Origin: Arthrobacter sp. ERGS1:01
Lineage (GTDB): Bacteria > Actinomycetota > Actinomycetes > Actinomycetales > Micrococcaceae
NCBI RefSeq assembly: GCF_001281315.1
Contig: NZ_CP012479.1
Span: 2,046,001-2,110,000, forward strand
Length of the DNA stretch: 64,000 bases
Reading direction: 5' to 3'
Numbering within the stretch: the stretch's first letter is position 1; each line of letters starts with the position of its first letter. The notes below the pieces were generated by a model. That model was not told the origin of the DNA and did no database searches. It saw only the letters and a program-made list of their open reading frames with translations. Below, piece after piece: positions 26,539 through 33,705 of this stretch. Made by a program: the position numbers and the translations under genes.

Positions 26539-26706
26539 ATGTACAGTATCGGTATCATCTACGAGGCGATCAGGTCCGTTGCGACGCTCAAGCTCGTTGG
26601 CGGGATCACCTCGGATTTGGCGGCCTTCCGAGACCTCCCGGACGACCTCGAACCGGGACTCGCTCTCGCAGACAAGGTAAATCCGCATCCCACAGGAGCC
26701 ACATGA
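26539..26706 (+). CDS. Possible small protein coupled to the OYE gene
   Basis: A 55-residue frame (IGIIYEAIRSVATLKLVGGI, then DLPDDLEPGLALAD) whose stop overlaps the OYE start as ATGA. No ribosome site is evident, so it could be a leader, a truncated gene or chance. No family is recognised. Confidence 0.3.
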   Translation: MYSIGIIYEAIRSVATLKLVGGITSDLAAFRDLPDDLEPGLALADKVNPHPTGAT

Positions 26707-27782
26707 CGTATCTGTCCGACCCACTGGATCTGCGCCATGGGCACCCTCTGCCCAATCGCCTGGTCCTCGCGCCCATGACCAATCAGCAGAGCAATCCGGA
26801 CGGGACCCTCTCAGATGACGAGCTCGCCTGGCTGGTCGCCCGCGCCGAGGGAGGGTTCGGCCTTTTGCAGACCGCGGCCGCATATGTGCACCCGGCAGGC
26901 CAGGTCTGGCCCGGCCAGCTCAGTATCTCCTCCGACGAGCACCTCCCCGGGCTGGAACGCCTTGCCGCCGCCGTCTCCGCCGCCGGTGCGCGATCCTCCG
27001 TGCAACTCCACCACGGAGGCGTGCGTGCGGAAAAGGCGCTGTCCGGCCAGGAGGTCATGGGTCCGTGGGATGATGCGCAGACCGGGGTGCGAGGCATGAC
27101 GACCGGTGAAGTGCAGCAAGCGGTCGAGGACTTCGCCGAGGCCGCAGCACGCGCCGAGAAAGCCGGCATCGACGGCATCGAAGTACACGGAGGCCACGGC
27201 TACCTGGTCGGCCAGTTCCTCGACGCCTCAAACAACCTCCGAGCGGACGGGTACGGGACTGATCCCACCGGGCGAGCCCGGTTCGTGAAAGAGGTTGTAC
27301 ATGCGGTCCGGGAACGCACTGGCCCGGGCTTTCACATCGGGCTCCGACTCTCCGTCGAACGCTACGGCTTGGTCTTGACGGACATGGTCCAACTCGTCGG
27401 CGAGCTTTTCGCCAGTGGGGACATTGACATCCTGGATCTGTCGTTGTGGGACGTTGCGAAGCCTCCCACCAATGCCCCGGAAGGCGGCAGAACGCTCCTC
27501 GAGCACTTCCTCGACCTGCCACGCCACGGAACAGCCCTCGGTGTCGCTGGGCACCTAACTAGCGCAGCGGCGGTAAAGCGGGTACTCGACCAGGGGGCTG
27601 ACCTCGCCTACATCGGCAAGGCAGCCATCGCCGACCACGCCTTCTCCCTTCGGGCCATTGCCGACCCCGGCTATCGCGCACCGTCATTCCCCGTGACACG
27701 GGACCACCTCCGCTCAGAAAAACTCGCAGATCCGTTCGTGTCATACTTCGCAACCAACTGGCCTCAGCTAGTGCAAGACTGA
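26703..27782 (+). CDS. Old Yellow Enzyme-type NADH:flavin oxidoreductase
   Basis: A 359-residue FMN TIM-barrel enzyme that reduces activated alkenes with NAD(P)H. Seen are the FMN-binding start PNRLVLAPMTNQQS, the substrate His region IDGIEVHGGHGYLVGQFLD with DASNNLRADGYG (a variant of the usual HGAHGYLL/SPxxNxRxDxYG), and a C-terminal phosphate-binding ADLAYIGKAAI. ATG 26703 has AGGAG six bases upstream. It stands alone between small unknown genes. Confidence 0.88.
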   Translation: MTYLSDPLDLRHGHPLPNRLVLAPMTNQQSNPDGTLSDDELAWLVARAEGGFGLLQTAAAYVHPAGQVWPGQLSISSDEHLPGLERLAAAVSAAGARSSVQLHHGGVRAEKALSGQEVMGPWDDAQTGVRGMTTGEVQQAVEDFAEAAARAEKAGIDGIEVHGGHGYLVGQFLDASNNLRADGYGTDPTGRARFVKEVVHAVRERTGPGFHIGLRLSVERYGLVLTDMVQLVGELFASGDIDILDLSLWDVAKPPTNAPEGGRTLLEHFLDLPRHGTALGVAGHLTSAAAVKRVLDQGADLAYIGKAAIADHAFSLRAIADPGYRAPSFPVTRDHLRSEKLADPFVSYFATNWPQLVQD

Positions 27783-27840
27783 CGCCACTCAACTCCTCCA
27801 CGAGCCAGACACTATCGACAGCTATCGATGGATCACAATG

Positions 27841-27866
27841 TCCCGTATGCCGTTCCGTATTCGGGA
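27841..27866 (+). repeat. Regional repeat, unit 11, with extended outer arms
   Basis: TCCCGTA, loop TGCCGTTCCG, TATTCGGGA. Outer CACAATG (27834-27840) pairs with CATTGTG (27873-27879). Confidence 0.8.
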
Positions 27867-27942
27867 TCACTACATTGTGCCGGCACGGATTGTCGGCGAC
27901 GAATGTCGAGAATTTCTCCGGACTCGGTTGCGACAGGGCTGG

Positions 27943-28833
27943 CTACCTCACCGGCCGGTTGGGAATGTCGGCGTCCCAAGTCAGGTCCGCACCCTCCTGC
28001 AGTGGGAGTGCTTCGATGGTCGGGTCTTGCACGAGCGCTGATATGAGCTCAGGGCTGCCAGCGATCACCGTAGAGTCGAAGTCGATTTCTGTCACTAAGA
28101 CCCACTGTCCGTCCGTAGGCCACAGAATGTTCGGTGACTGCGGCCATCCCGGGGAATGGTGCCAGGGCACATGGTTCACCCAGTCAGAATCTATGTAAAA
28201 CTGTGGCGCAGCATTGAACAAGTAGTAGGCGCGCCCCGGCAGGTCAAGTGTTTCTCCGTTGACTACCTCCGCTTGCAGCAGGCCCGACCCCGGTCCGCTG
28301 CCTAGAGTCGCGGCAGCGACCTTATTTTCCAGGTGAACGCCGTCGCTGGAAACAGCAAGCTCGGCGTATCCGGCGGAACTTGTCAGGCCTCCCCACCCTT
28401 CCCAGACGGCGGACACGCCCTGATCGGGTGTGGACGTGTGCTTGCCGAGGTGGACGGCAGCCGCCGCCAGTGTTTCCGGTGCAAGGTTGCCGGTCCGGGG
28501 TGCCGAATAGCGCCAGCCCGCGGCATCCAAAATTTCTTGCCCATTCGATTCCGTGCCAAGGACGCGGTGAAATTGAGCCAGCGGGTGCATATGGGTGCCG
28601 AATGCCTGCGCCACTGCTGCCCAAGAAACCTTTTCACATTCAAGAGGGTAGACATCCGTTCGGGCATGACCGTGCCAGGTTCCGGTGTCTTTCGGACGGT
28701 CTCGCTCAACCGGATGGAAGATCCTCGCGTAGGCAAGGAAGCCTCGCGGAACGACCGTGTGCATGTCATGCCACTTGGTATCAAGGAGCGACCTGAGCCA
28801 TTCACCAGGATCAGCATTGGTCAAGGATTCCAT
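27943..28833 (-). CDS. Hypothetical protein, 296 residues
   Basis: A soluble protein with many Trp and His (GTWHGHARTDVYPLECEKVS, YYLFNAAPQFYIDSDWVNHV, HVPWHHSPGWPQSPN). The last third reads like a ligand- or sugar-binding beta domain. No family name can be given. ATG 28833 follows TATGCT plus 6 bases (leaderless), which excludes the 66 extra in-frame codons upstream. Divergent from the phosphotransferase-like gene across 161 bases. Confidence 0.68.
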   Translation of the reverse strand: MESLTNADPGEWLRSLLDTKWHDMHTVVPRGFLAYARIFHPVERDRPKDTGTWHGHARTDVYPLECEKVSWAAVAQAFGTHMHPLAQFHRVLGTESNGQEILDAAGWRYSAPRTGNLAPETLAAAAVHLGKHTSTPDQGVSAVWEGWGGLTSSAGYAELAVSSDGVHLENKVAAATLGSGPGSGLLQAEVVNGETLDLPGRAYYLFNAAPQFYIDSDWVNHVPWHHSPGWPQSPNILWPTDGQWVLVTEIDFDSTVIAGSPELISALVQDPTIEALPLQEGADLTWDADIPNRPVR

Positions 28834-28994
28834 GACGCCAGCATAGTAGCCGGACGATCGATCCAGTGCAGGGCTATACCCGCACCGCTGTGCCGCACGG
28901 GGTTCCTGTTCCGGGGTGGAAGCAGAAGGCGACTCTGTGAGCGATAGCCACCTTTTGGCTCCAGCTGCGGAGTCCCTGTTTGTAGAATCAAACG

Positions 28995-29930
28995 ATGGAG
29001 ACACCGGAGCTACCCGTCCCAGTTGGGGCATGGTGTTTTCGTGCGCTCGGTCCCGGCACCCTCACGCCGTTGCAGGCCGACGCTGGCGGTGAAATGTCCA
29101 CCCAGTTTCGCTACGATTCCAACGAGCTCGGCATTGTTGCCGTCAAAGTACGGGCGGATTCCATCGACAGGATCAACCGATGCCTTCAACTTCAGCGCAT
29201 CGCGGCAGATGCCGGTTTCCCGTGTGCCCGGCCCGTCACAGACGCGGACCAGCTCGGGCCCGGCCTGGTAGTCAGCGCTGAGACATGGCGACCCGGCGGT
29301 ACGATGCATGCCGGCGGCGGTCGTCCCTTCGCGGCTCGATCTGCCGAACTCTTAGCGAACTTGACGGGAATTCTTGAAACACAGTCTCCAACCGGACTTG
29401 GCCCACCCCCGCCGTGGATGCACTGGAATCCCCCAACAGGCCGCTTATGGCCGCCCAATCCAGCAATCGACGCAATGGACCAGGACCTGGTGCCTGATCG
29501 CGTGCACGCCACTGCCCGTGCCGTCTCCGAACGCCTAGCACGGGCAGAGTTGCCCCTGGTTGTCGGGCACGGTGACTGGGAGAGCCAAAACTTACGCTGG
29601 AACGACGATCACCCCTGGGCGGTCCATGATTGGGACAGCCTTGTCGCACTCCCGGAAGCGGCCATTGTCGGAGCAGCATCCGGCGCCTTTGCCAGCACCA
29701 CCATCCCGACACTGGCACCCATCGAATGGTCGGAGGAATTCATCGGCTCCTTCCAGCTGGCGCGGGGCAGGTCGTTTACCGAGGAGGAGCGTGAAGTTGC
29801 CTGGGCTGCGAGCCTGTGGCCCGCACTGCACAACGCCCGCGGCGAAAGCCTCTTCCACTCCCCGCCGGTCACGCTGGACGCGCTCACCCGGCAGGGAAGG
29901 GAACGACTTCACCGCGCAGGCGTCCGGTAA
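28995..29930 (+). CDS. Aminoglycoside-phosphotransferase-fold protein
   Basis: A 311-residue APH-like kinase. The catalytic loop is LVVGHGDWESQNLRW (HGDxxxxN) and the metal motif is AVHDWDSL; the N-lobe has VAVKVRADS with the ATP-contacting Lys. Such proteins phosphorylate aminoglycosides, homoserine, choline or other small molecules; nothing here decides which. TAGAAT plus 6 bases precedes ATG 28995 (leaderless). Its stop lies inside repeat unit 12. Confidence 0.8.
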   Translation: METPELPVPVGAWCFRALGPGTLTPLQADAGGEMSTQFRYDSNELGIVAVKVRADSIDRINRCLQLQRIAADAGFPCARPVTDADQLGPGLVVSAETWRPGGTMHAGGGRPFAARSAELLANLTGILETQSPTGLGPPPPWMHWNPPTGRLWPPNPAIDAMDQDLVPDRVHATARAVSERLARAELPLVVGHGDWESQNLRWNDDHPWAVHDWDSLVALPEAAIVGAASGAFASTTIPTLAPIEWSEEFIGSFQLARGRSFTEEEREVAWAASLWPALHNARGESLFHSPPVTLDALTRQGRERLHRAGVR

Positions 29931-29946
29931 AGGTTCCCGAAATGAC
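29921..29946 (+). repeat. Regional repeat, unit 12 (degenerate)
   Basis: CGTCCGGTAAAGGTTCCCG then AAATGAC; overlaps the stop codon of the preceding gene. Confidence 0.45.
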
Positions 29947-29991
29947 ATAACCAGCGGGCTCAGGTTGCCCCGGCTCGATCTCGGCCACCAG

Positions 29992-30527
29992 TTACGGCGT
30001 GCTTCCTTCGATGAGTGGCTGTGCCACCCGTGTGATTCCAACGCCTGGGAGTTGGCGGTTCTTCAGCAAGGCTTGAATGCTTGACAGCGTGGTCCGCTCC
30101 GCGGAAAACCTGGCGGAAGTCTTATATATGCACCTTTGCTCAGCCTCACGCTCATCCTCGTCGAAATCGACCTCCGCATTAAACAGGTCAGTGATGGTCC
30201 TGTGGTCGTGACCGATCGACGGTTGAAAATTGACCACATCTCCCGTGATGGGGCAATCAATGTAGTTTGTTGGCGGCGTACCGTCACTGATCTCCTTGAT
30301 GTCAATACCAATGTAGAGCGTCATTCTGTTGCCGTACCGGTCTTTGGTGAGGCTGTAGACCCAGGAGATTTCCTCAAATTCCAGCATCCAGGTTATGGAT
30401 CCTACTTTTTTTGAAACCGGCCAGTTTCATCTCTTCGCGGAAGATTCGACGCATGTCGTTGATGGTCATCGGGTCCGAGTGTCCAGGTCCCCGTCCTGGA
30501 TGCGCATGCTGCTGTCCCGCGTTCATG
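29992..30527 (-). pseudogene. DUF4304-like protein interrupted at an A7 run
   Basis: Two frames join at a run of seven A (30406-30412 as T on the plus strand). The upstream frame starts at ATG 30527 and carries INDMRRIFREEMKLAGFKK; with six A it would continue in the frame VGSITWMLEFEEISWVYSLT and on to the stop at 29992. The combined protein of about 178 residues resembles DUF4304-type proteins (N-terminal helix, a GFK motif, then a beta-sheet). It could be a phase-variable gene, a real loss or a sequencing indel. The next gene is an immunity-like protein. Confidence 0.55.
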
Positions 30528-30802
30528 GTGCCTGCTTTCAAAGACGGTTAAGTTGTCGACATTAGCGCCCAGGCCGACGGATCAGATGCGGGCATGTCCG
30601 CCTCATGGCCACGACACTTCAGGAGTCGGCTTCCCAGCCAGCAGGACGAGCCTGACTCGAGAACCGGATACTGAGTTCACCCTATAGCCTGACGCAACGC
30701 GTGAGCAGGCCGGCGGACCCCTTAAAGGACCCCGTGCTCGGCCGCGCATCTCTAGCGTCTCGGAGCATCAGGAGTCCTGCAGGCCGCCGATAAATCGTTG
30801 GG

Positions 30803-31150
30803 TCAATCGTGGACAATCGCTGCATCGAACCAAATGTCCTCGTGGCCAGGGGCAAGCAGAAACCGTGACCCTGGAGGCAGAGCCAGATAGTCAATCACTT
30901 GCGGGCACCAATTCGCCAAGTGGGAGACATGCAACGGAACAAAGAAATCACTGTCCTCCGACAGTTCCTCCCCTGCCCAAATGTACCAACCCGTCGTATC
31001 CCCCACCGGAATATGCCGCAGGCCATTGATCGGCACTACGCCGTCTTGAACATTCCGGGAAATCCCGACTTTCATAGCCGAAGGACTAGCCAGAGGCTCA
31101 GCACCGACACGTACACAAACATCGAGCTGCTGGTTGGACACACCGTTCAT
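30803..31150 (-). CDS. Immunity-protein-like protein (Imm33-type, tentative)
   Basis: A 115-residue protein. The C-terminal half GWYIWAGEELSEDSDFFVPL with LANWCPQVIDYLALPP and DIWFDAAIV matches a pattern known from small proteins often annotated as Imm33-domain immunity proteins of polymorphic toxin systems. ATG 31150 has GGGGAT upstream. No toxin gene is nearby, so it may be an orphan immunity gene protecting against other strains' toxins (inference). Confidence 0.6.
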   Translation of the reverse strand: MNGVSNQQLDVCVRVGAEPLASPSAMKVGISRNVQDGVVPINGLRHIPVGDTTGWYIWAGEELSEDSDFFVPLHVSHLANWCPQVIDYLALPPGSRFLLAPGHEDIWFDAAIVHD

Positions 31151-31343
31151 CTGATCCCCACGTTTCGATACAAATTCTCGATTGCATACCCAAGCTTGCC
31201 ACGGTGGTCTCGACAAGAGACAGACCTTGTCCGATTCCGGACAGGAAGCACCTCCAGCCTGACAATCGACTACCTAGACCGTCATGCGTGGCCGGCAGTG
31301 GACAATGCCAAATTTGACTGGATTGGCACCGCAGCGTGGGATC

Positions 31344-31370
31344 GTCCCGCAGAGGGTTCCGGCTACGGAC
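31344..31370 (+). repeat. Regional repeat, unit 13
   Basis: GTCCCGCAGAGGGTTCC then GGCTACGGAC; the first 17 bases equal unit 5. Confidence 0.8.
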
Positions 31371-31592
31371 TGCCCCGTTCTAGACGGCCGCCTCTGTCCA
31401 ACGAAGTAAGGTACCAATCGCGGCAGCACCAACCAACCCGCCTCAGCCATTGTGGTAATGCCATGACGCAACCTGCCACTGCACCTGAGTCCCGTCCCAT
31501 TTGGCACAGACCGTGGGGGCGGCAGTCGTCGCCGGCGCGTCCTTACGGCTTACTTGGTGATCTCATACGTCAGCACATACCAACTCACGGGT

Positions 31593-31679
31593 CTACTTTT
31601 TGCGTCGATTGAACATAAACAATACGATAAGAGCGCATAAAACACCGACAATTCCGCCCAATATTATTGCTGTAGACAA
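31593..31679 (-). CDS. 28-residue single-pass membrane peptide
   Basis: Read from TTG 31679 with CAGGAGACTC upstream. The peptide is one hydrophobic helix (AIILGGIVGVLCALIVLFMF) followed by NRRKK, the look of a type-I toxin or a small regulator of a membrane partner. It lies 21 bases behind a second mini-gene. AT-rich compared with the surroundings. Confidence 0.45.
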   Translation of the reverse strand: MSTAIILGGIVGVLCALIVLFMFNRRKK

Positions 31680-31700
31680 TTTGAGTCTCCTGAGAGGTGT

Positions 31701-31805
31701 TTAACTAGTCAGCTGCATAAATGTATTTGCTACGGCCTCGGAATCCGCTCCTCCGACAAGACAACATGACAGTCCAATGACGGCGACCCATCGTCCTTTG
31801 CGCAT
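31701..31805 (-). CDS. 34-residue secreted or membrane peptide
   Basis: Starts at ATG 31805 with GTGAGGC six bases upstream. The N-terminus KGRWVAVIGLSCCLVGGADS looks like a signal or short anchor with two adjacent Cys; the rest is EAVANTFMQLTS. It is followed closely by the 28-residue membrane peptide, so the two may form an operon. No family is recognised; a truncated secreted protein is an alternative. Confidence 0.4.
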   Translation of the reverse strand: MRKGRWVAVIGLSCCLVGGADSEAVANTFMQLTS

Positions 31806-32175
31806 GATTGCCTCACACCCATTTAGGCTTTGTGCGGTGTCAAGAAATTGACCTAAAGCGAACCCTACGCATGCTTATGGGCAGGTGTCTACGGCTTTCC
31901 AAAGAAAGTGCAATGATGCAAACTGGGCCACCAAGAGTGCAGGCCCTTCGGGGCAAGTTCAGGTGGTGTCCCGCAGCAGGTTCGTACTGCGGGACGAGCG
32001 GATCTAGGCTACCTTGGGGCTCCCAGAGATCCGTTACATCTAGCCCGACTTGGCCCCCAACTGTGGACAGTTCCTTGGGCTTTGAGGTCCAAAGGAAATC
32101 ATCCAGGGAAGGCTCCCGCCGATACCCCAGCCTCTTCAGAAGGTACCCATGGGTCATGAAGCTAGGCTGATGCTT
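31806..32175. other. Intergenic stretch with repeat unit 14
   Basis: Apart from the palindrome at 31968-31995 nothing is supported; a minus-strand frame of 169 codons here is the shadow of the gene starting at 32176. Confidence 0.4.
31968..31995 (+). repeat. Regional repeat, unit 14 (perfect 9-bp stem)
   Basis: GTCCCGCAG, loop CAGGTTCGTA, CTGCGGGAC. Perfectly paired. Confidence 0.85.
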
Positions 32176-32655
32176 ATGGACCCGAAGGAAGACGAGAACG
32201 GTACCAAGTACGACTGGCAATCCCGACCGTCTGATTCGTTGGAGGGCATGCCTCCAAAACGAAGGCGACTGGTTGTTTGGGGACTGTGGTGGTTCTTTGT
32301 CTTGGGTTTGCTGCAGGGCGCCGCACTGGATGCTTTGGACGTTCCACAACCTTGGCGCCTCCTCGTGACAGTCGCAGGATTGGCTGCTGTGTTCGGTCCA
32401 TTGATCCGAGGGGCAGTGATTGAAGCCCGCGGACTCCGTGCCGAAGGCATCGCCCTACCGTCCTATCCGGTCACCCCGAAGTCCTTGATTTCCATCGCCA
32501 TCATCACCTCTGTTCTTTGGGCCGTTTTCGCCTTCCTCATCGCTGAAGGCAGACCCACGTTCCCTCTCCTGCCAATCATTGGCACGATTTGGGTGACCTA
32601 CAACTTGCTCCGACTTCGATCACGACAGCGTAAGGGGACTGCCCGGGAGCCATAG
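32176..32655 (+). CDS. Membrane protein, 159 residues
   Basis: Four helices are likely (about 31-52, 58-80, 101-122, 128-143) after a polar N-terminus of 30 residues; the end is basic (RLRSRQRKGTAREP). No family is recognised. TAGGCT is followed by 7 bases and ATG 32176, a leaderless layout; the earlier ATG at 32149 is not favoured. It is the only gene between repeat units 14 and 15. Confidence 0.65.
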   Translation: MDPKEDENGTKYDWQSRPSDSLEGMPPKRRRLVVWGLWWFFVLGLLQGAALDALDVPQPWRLLVTVAGLAAVFGPLIRGAVIEARGLRAEGIALPSYPVTPKSLISIAIITSVLWAVFAFLIAEGRPTFPLLPIIGTIWVTYNLLRLRSRQRKGTAREP

Positions 32656-32677
32656 ACTCCCAAGCAAGGCCGAGGCC

Positions 32678-32705
32678 GTCCCGCTATCGGTCCCCCTAGG
32701 GATGC
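32678..32705 (+). repeat. Regional repeat, unit 15
   Basis: GTCCCGCTATCGGTCCC then CCTAGGGATGC; 22 bases later the 17-bp repeat copy B follows. Confidence 0.6.
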
Positions 32706-32726
32706 GCTGCTGCGGCTGATTCATGT

Positions 32727-32743
32727 CCAAATTCCAATGGTTC
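32727..32743 (+). repeat. 17-bp exact repeat, copy B
   Basis: CCAAATTCCAATGGTTC, identical to 21303-21319 and at the same 22-base distance from the palindrome. Confidence 0.75.
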
Positions 32744-32786
32744 CGCGCCCCGAACCCCGGCCCCGCCTGACGAGACGATTCAGCAA

Positions 32787-33005
32787 CTACGGTTCACCAC
32801 GATGACTTCGGTCATTGCTGAAAAAGAACATGGCCAGACCTACTATGCCGATGAACGACACTATGAGAACAAGCCAGTTCGATTTTGCTGCGGCGAGGTA
32901 GATCCCAAATATCAACAAGACAATGAGCGGTATCCCCCAGAGCACGCTGAGGAACCTGCCTCTTTCACGATAAGTCCAGATCTGTCCCTTTTTCGGAAAC
33001 ATCAT
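32787..33005 (-). CDS. Small two-helix membrane protein
   Basis: A 72-residue protein with helices FLSVLWGIPLIVLLIFGIYL and WLVLIVSFIGIVGLAMFFF and a short polar tail NDRSHRGEP. No family is recognised. ATG 33005 follows TAGATT plus 6 bases (leaderless); a GTG just upstream is part of that spacer. It occupies alone the interval between units 15 and 16. Confidence 0.65.
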   Translation of the reverse strand: MMFPKKGQIWTYRERGRFLSVLWGIPLIVLLIFGIYLAAAKSNWLVLIVSFIGIVGLAMFFFSNDRSHRGEP

Positions 33006-33030
33006 CACTACAATCTAGAACACATCGGCT

Positions 33031-33060
33031 AGCCGGCCAAGGTTCCCAGAAGGAACTGCT
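33031..33060 (+). repeat. Regional repeat, unit 16 (degenerate)
   Basis: GCCGGCCAAGGTTCCC then AGAAGGAACTGC; loop kept, arms altered. Confidence 0.45.
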
Positions 33061-33202
33061 AACGGCCAGCCGGCTCGGGTAGCAGTTGCCCGTTCTTGGA
33101 GATCGACAACGTGGACGGGCCAAGCTCAGACTGTAGTAGCTTGCGCACCCGCCGATACTGGTCTGTATTTCCTTCGAGGTTGGCTAGAGGAATCGGCTCC
33201 AT
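33059..33202 (-). CDS. Possible 47-residue protein or gene fragment
   Basis: A frame from ATG 33202 reads IPLANLEGNTDQYRRVRKLL then SELGPSTLSISKNGQLL and ends next to repeat unit 16. It looks like protein but has no ribosome site and no family. It may be the 3' end of a lost gene. Confidence 0.3.
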   Translation of the reverse strand: MEPIPLANLEGNTDQYRRVRKLLQSELGPSTLSISKNGQLLPEPAGR

Positions 33203-33705
33203 TGCCGGCGTGTGCGTTAGTAGCTCCCTTGCCGTCCTTGGTCTGGGGTGGTCTACCGTCGGGTGGGACCGACGGCAGACCCCAGCCCATACCCTCATCT
33301 CTTGCTCACACCATGGCCGTGCTACGGGAAGCGGCCTTCGCCGCGCTGGCCGACGTGAACCCAAACCCGGCCTCCTTAGGCAACAAGACCAGGCACTGAC
33401 TCAATCGCCACGGCCACCGACGACTGAACAGGGCACTGTGCTCAATCTCTCGATCCCGAATTATGTTTGACGAGCGCATCAAGAAATACGTCGGGCGACG
33501 CACCTCCGAATGCACGAGTAGCAAGTTTATCCACCGTTACCTCTGGAGATTCATCGCCCGACAATTGTTCAGGAAGCATCAAACCCCTCTAGCATAAACC
33601 ATAGAAGATTCGCCTAGCACCGCTTATATCAAGGACCTATTGTTCCACGAGGTTGTAACAAAAATCTAATATGGACTGCAAGGCAACCGAGTCTTGAAGA
33701 AAATG
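33203..33705. other. Intergenic, AT-rich toward the right
   Basis: Short frames only. From about 33590 the base composition becomes clearly AT-richer, marking the start of the foreign-looking block that holds the next two genes. Confidence 0.4.

Noticed and set aside
31274..31507. 77-codon minus-strand frame
   Set aside because: No start signal; overlaps repeat unit 13; only a short stretch looks coding.
7430..33060. Classical integron with attC sites
   Set aside because: Repeats have a conserved loop and variable outer arms, the reverse of attC, and no integron integrase gene is present.
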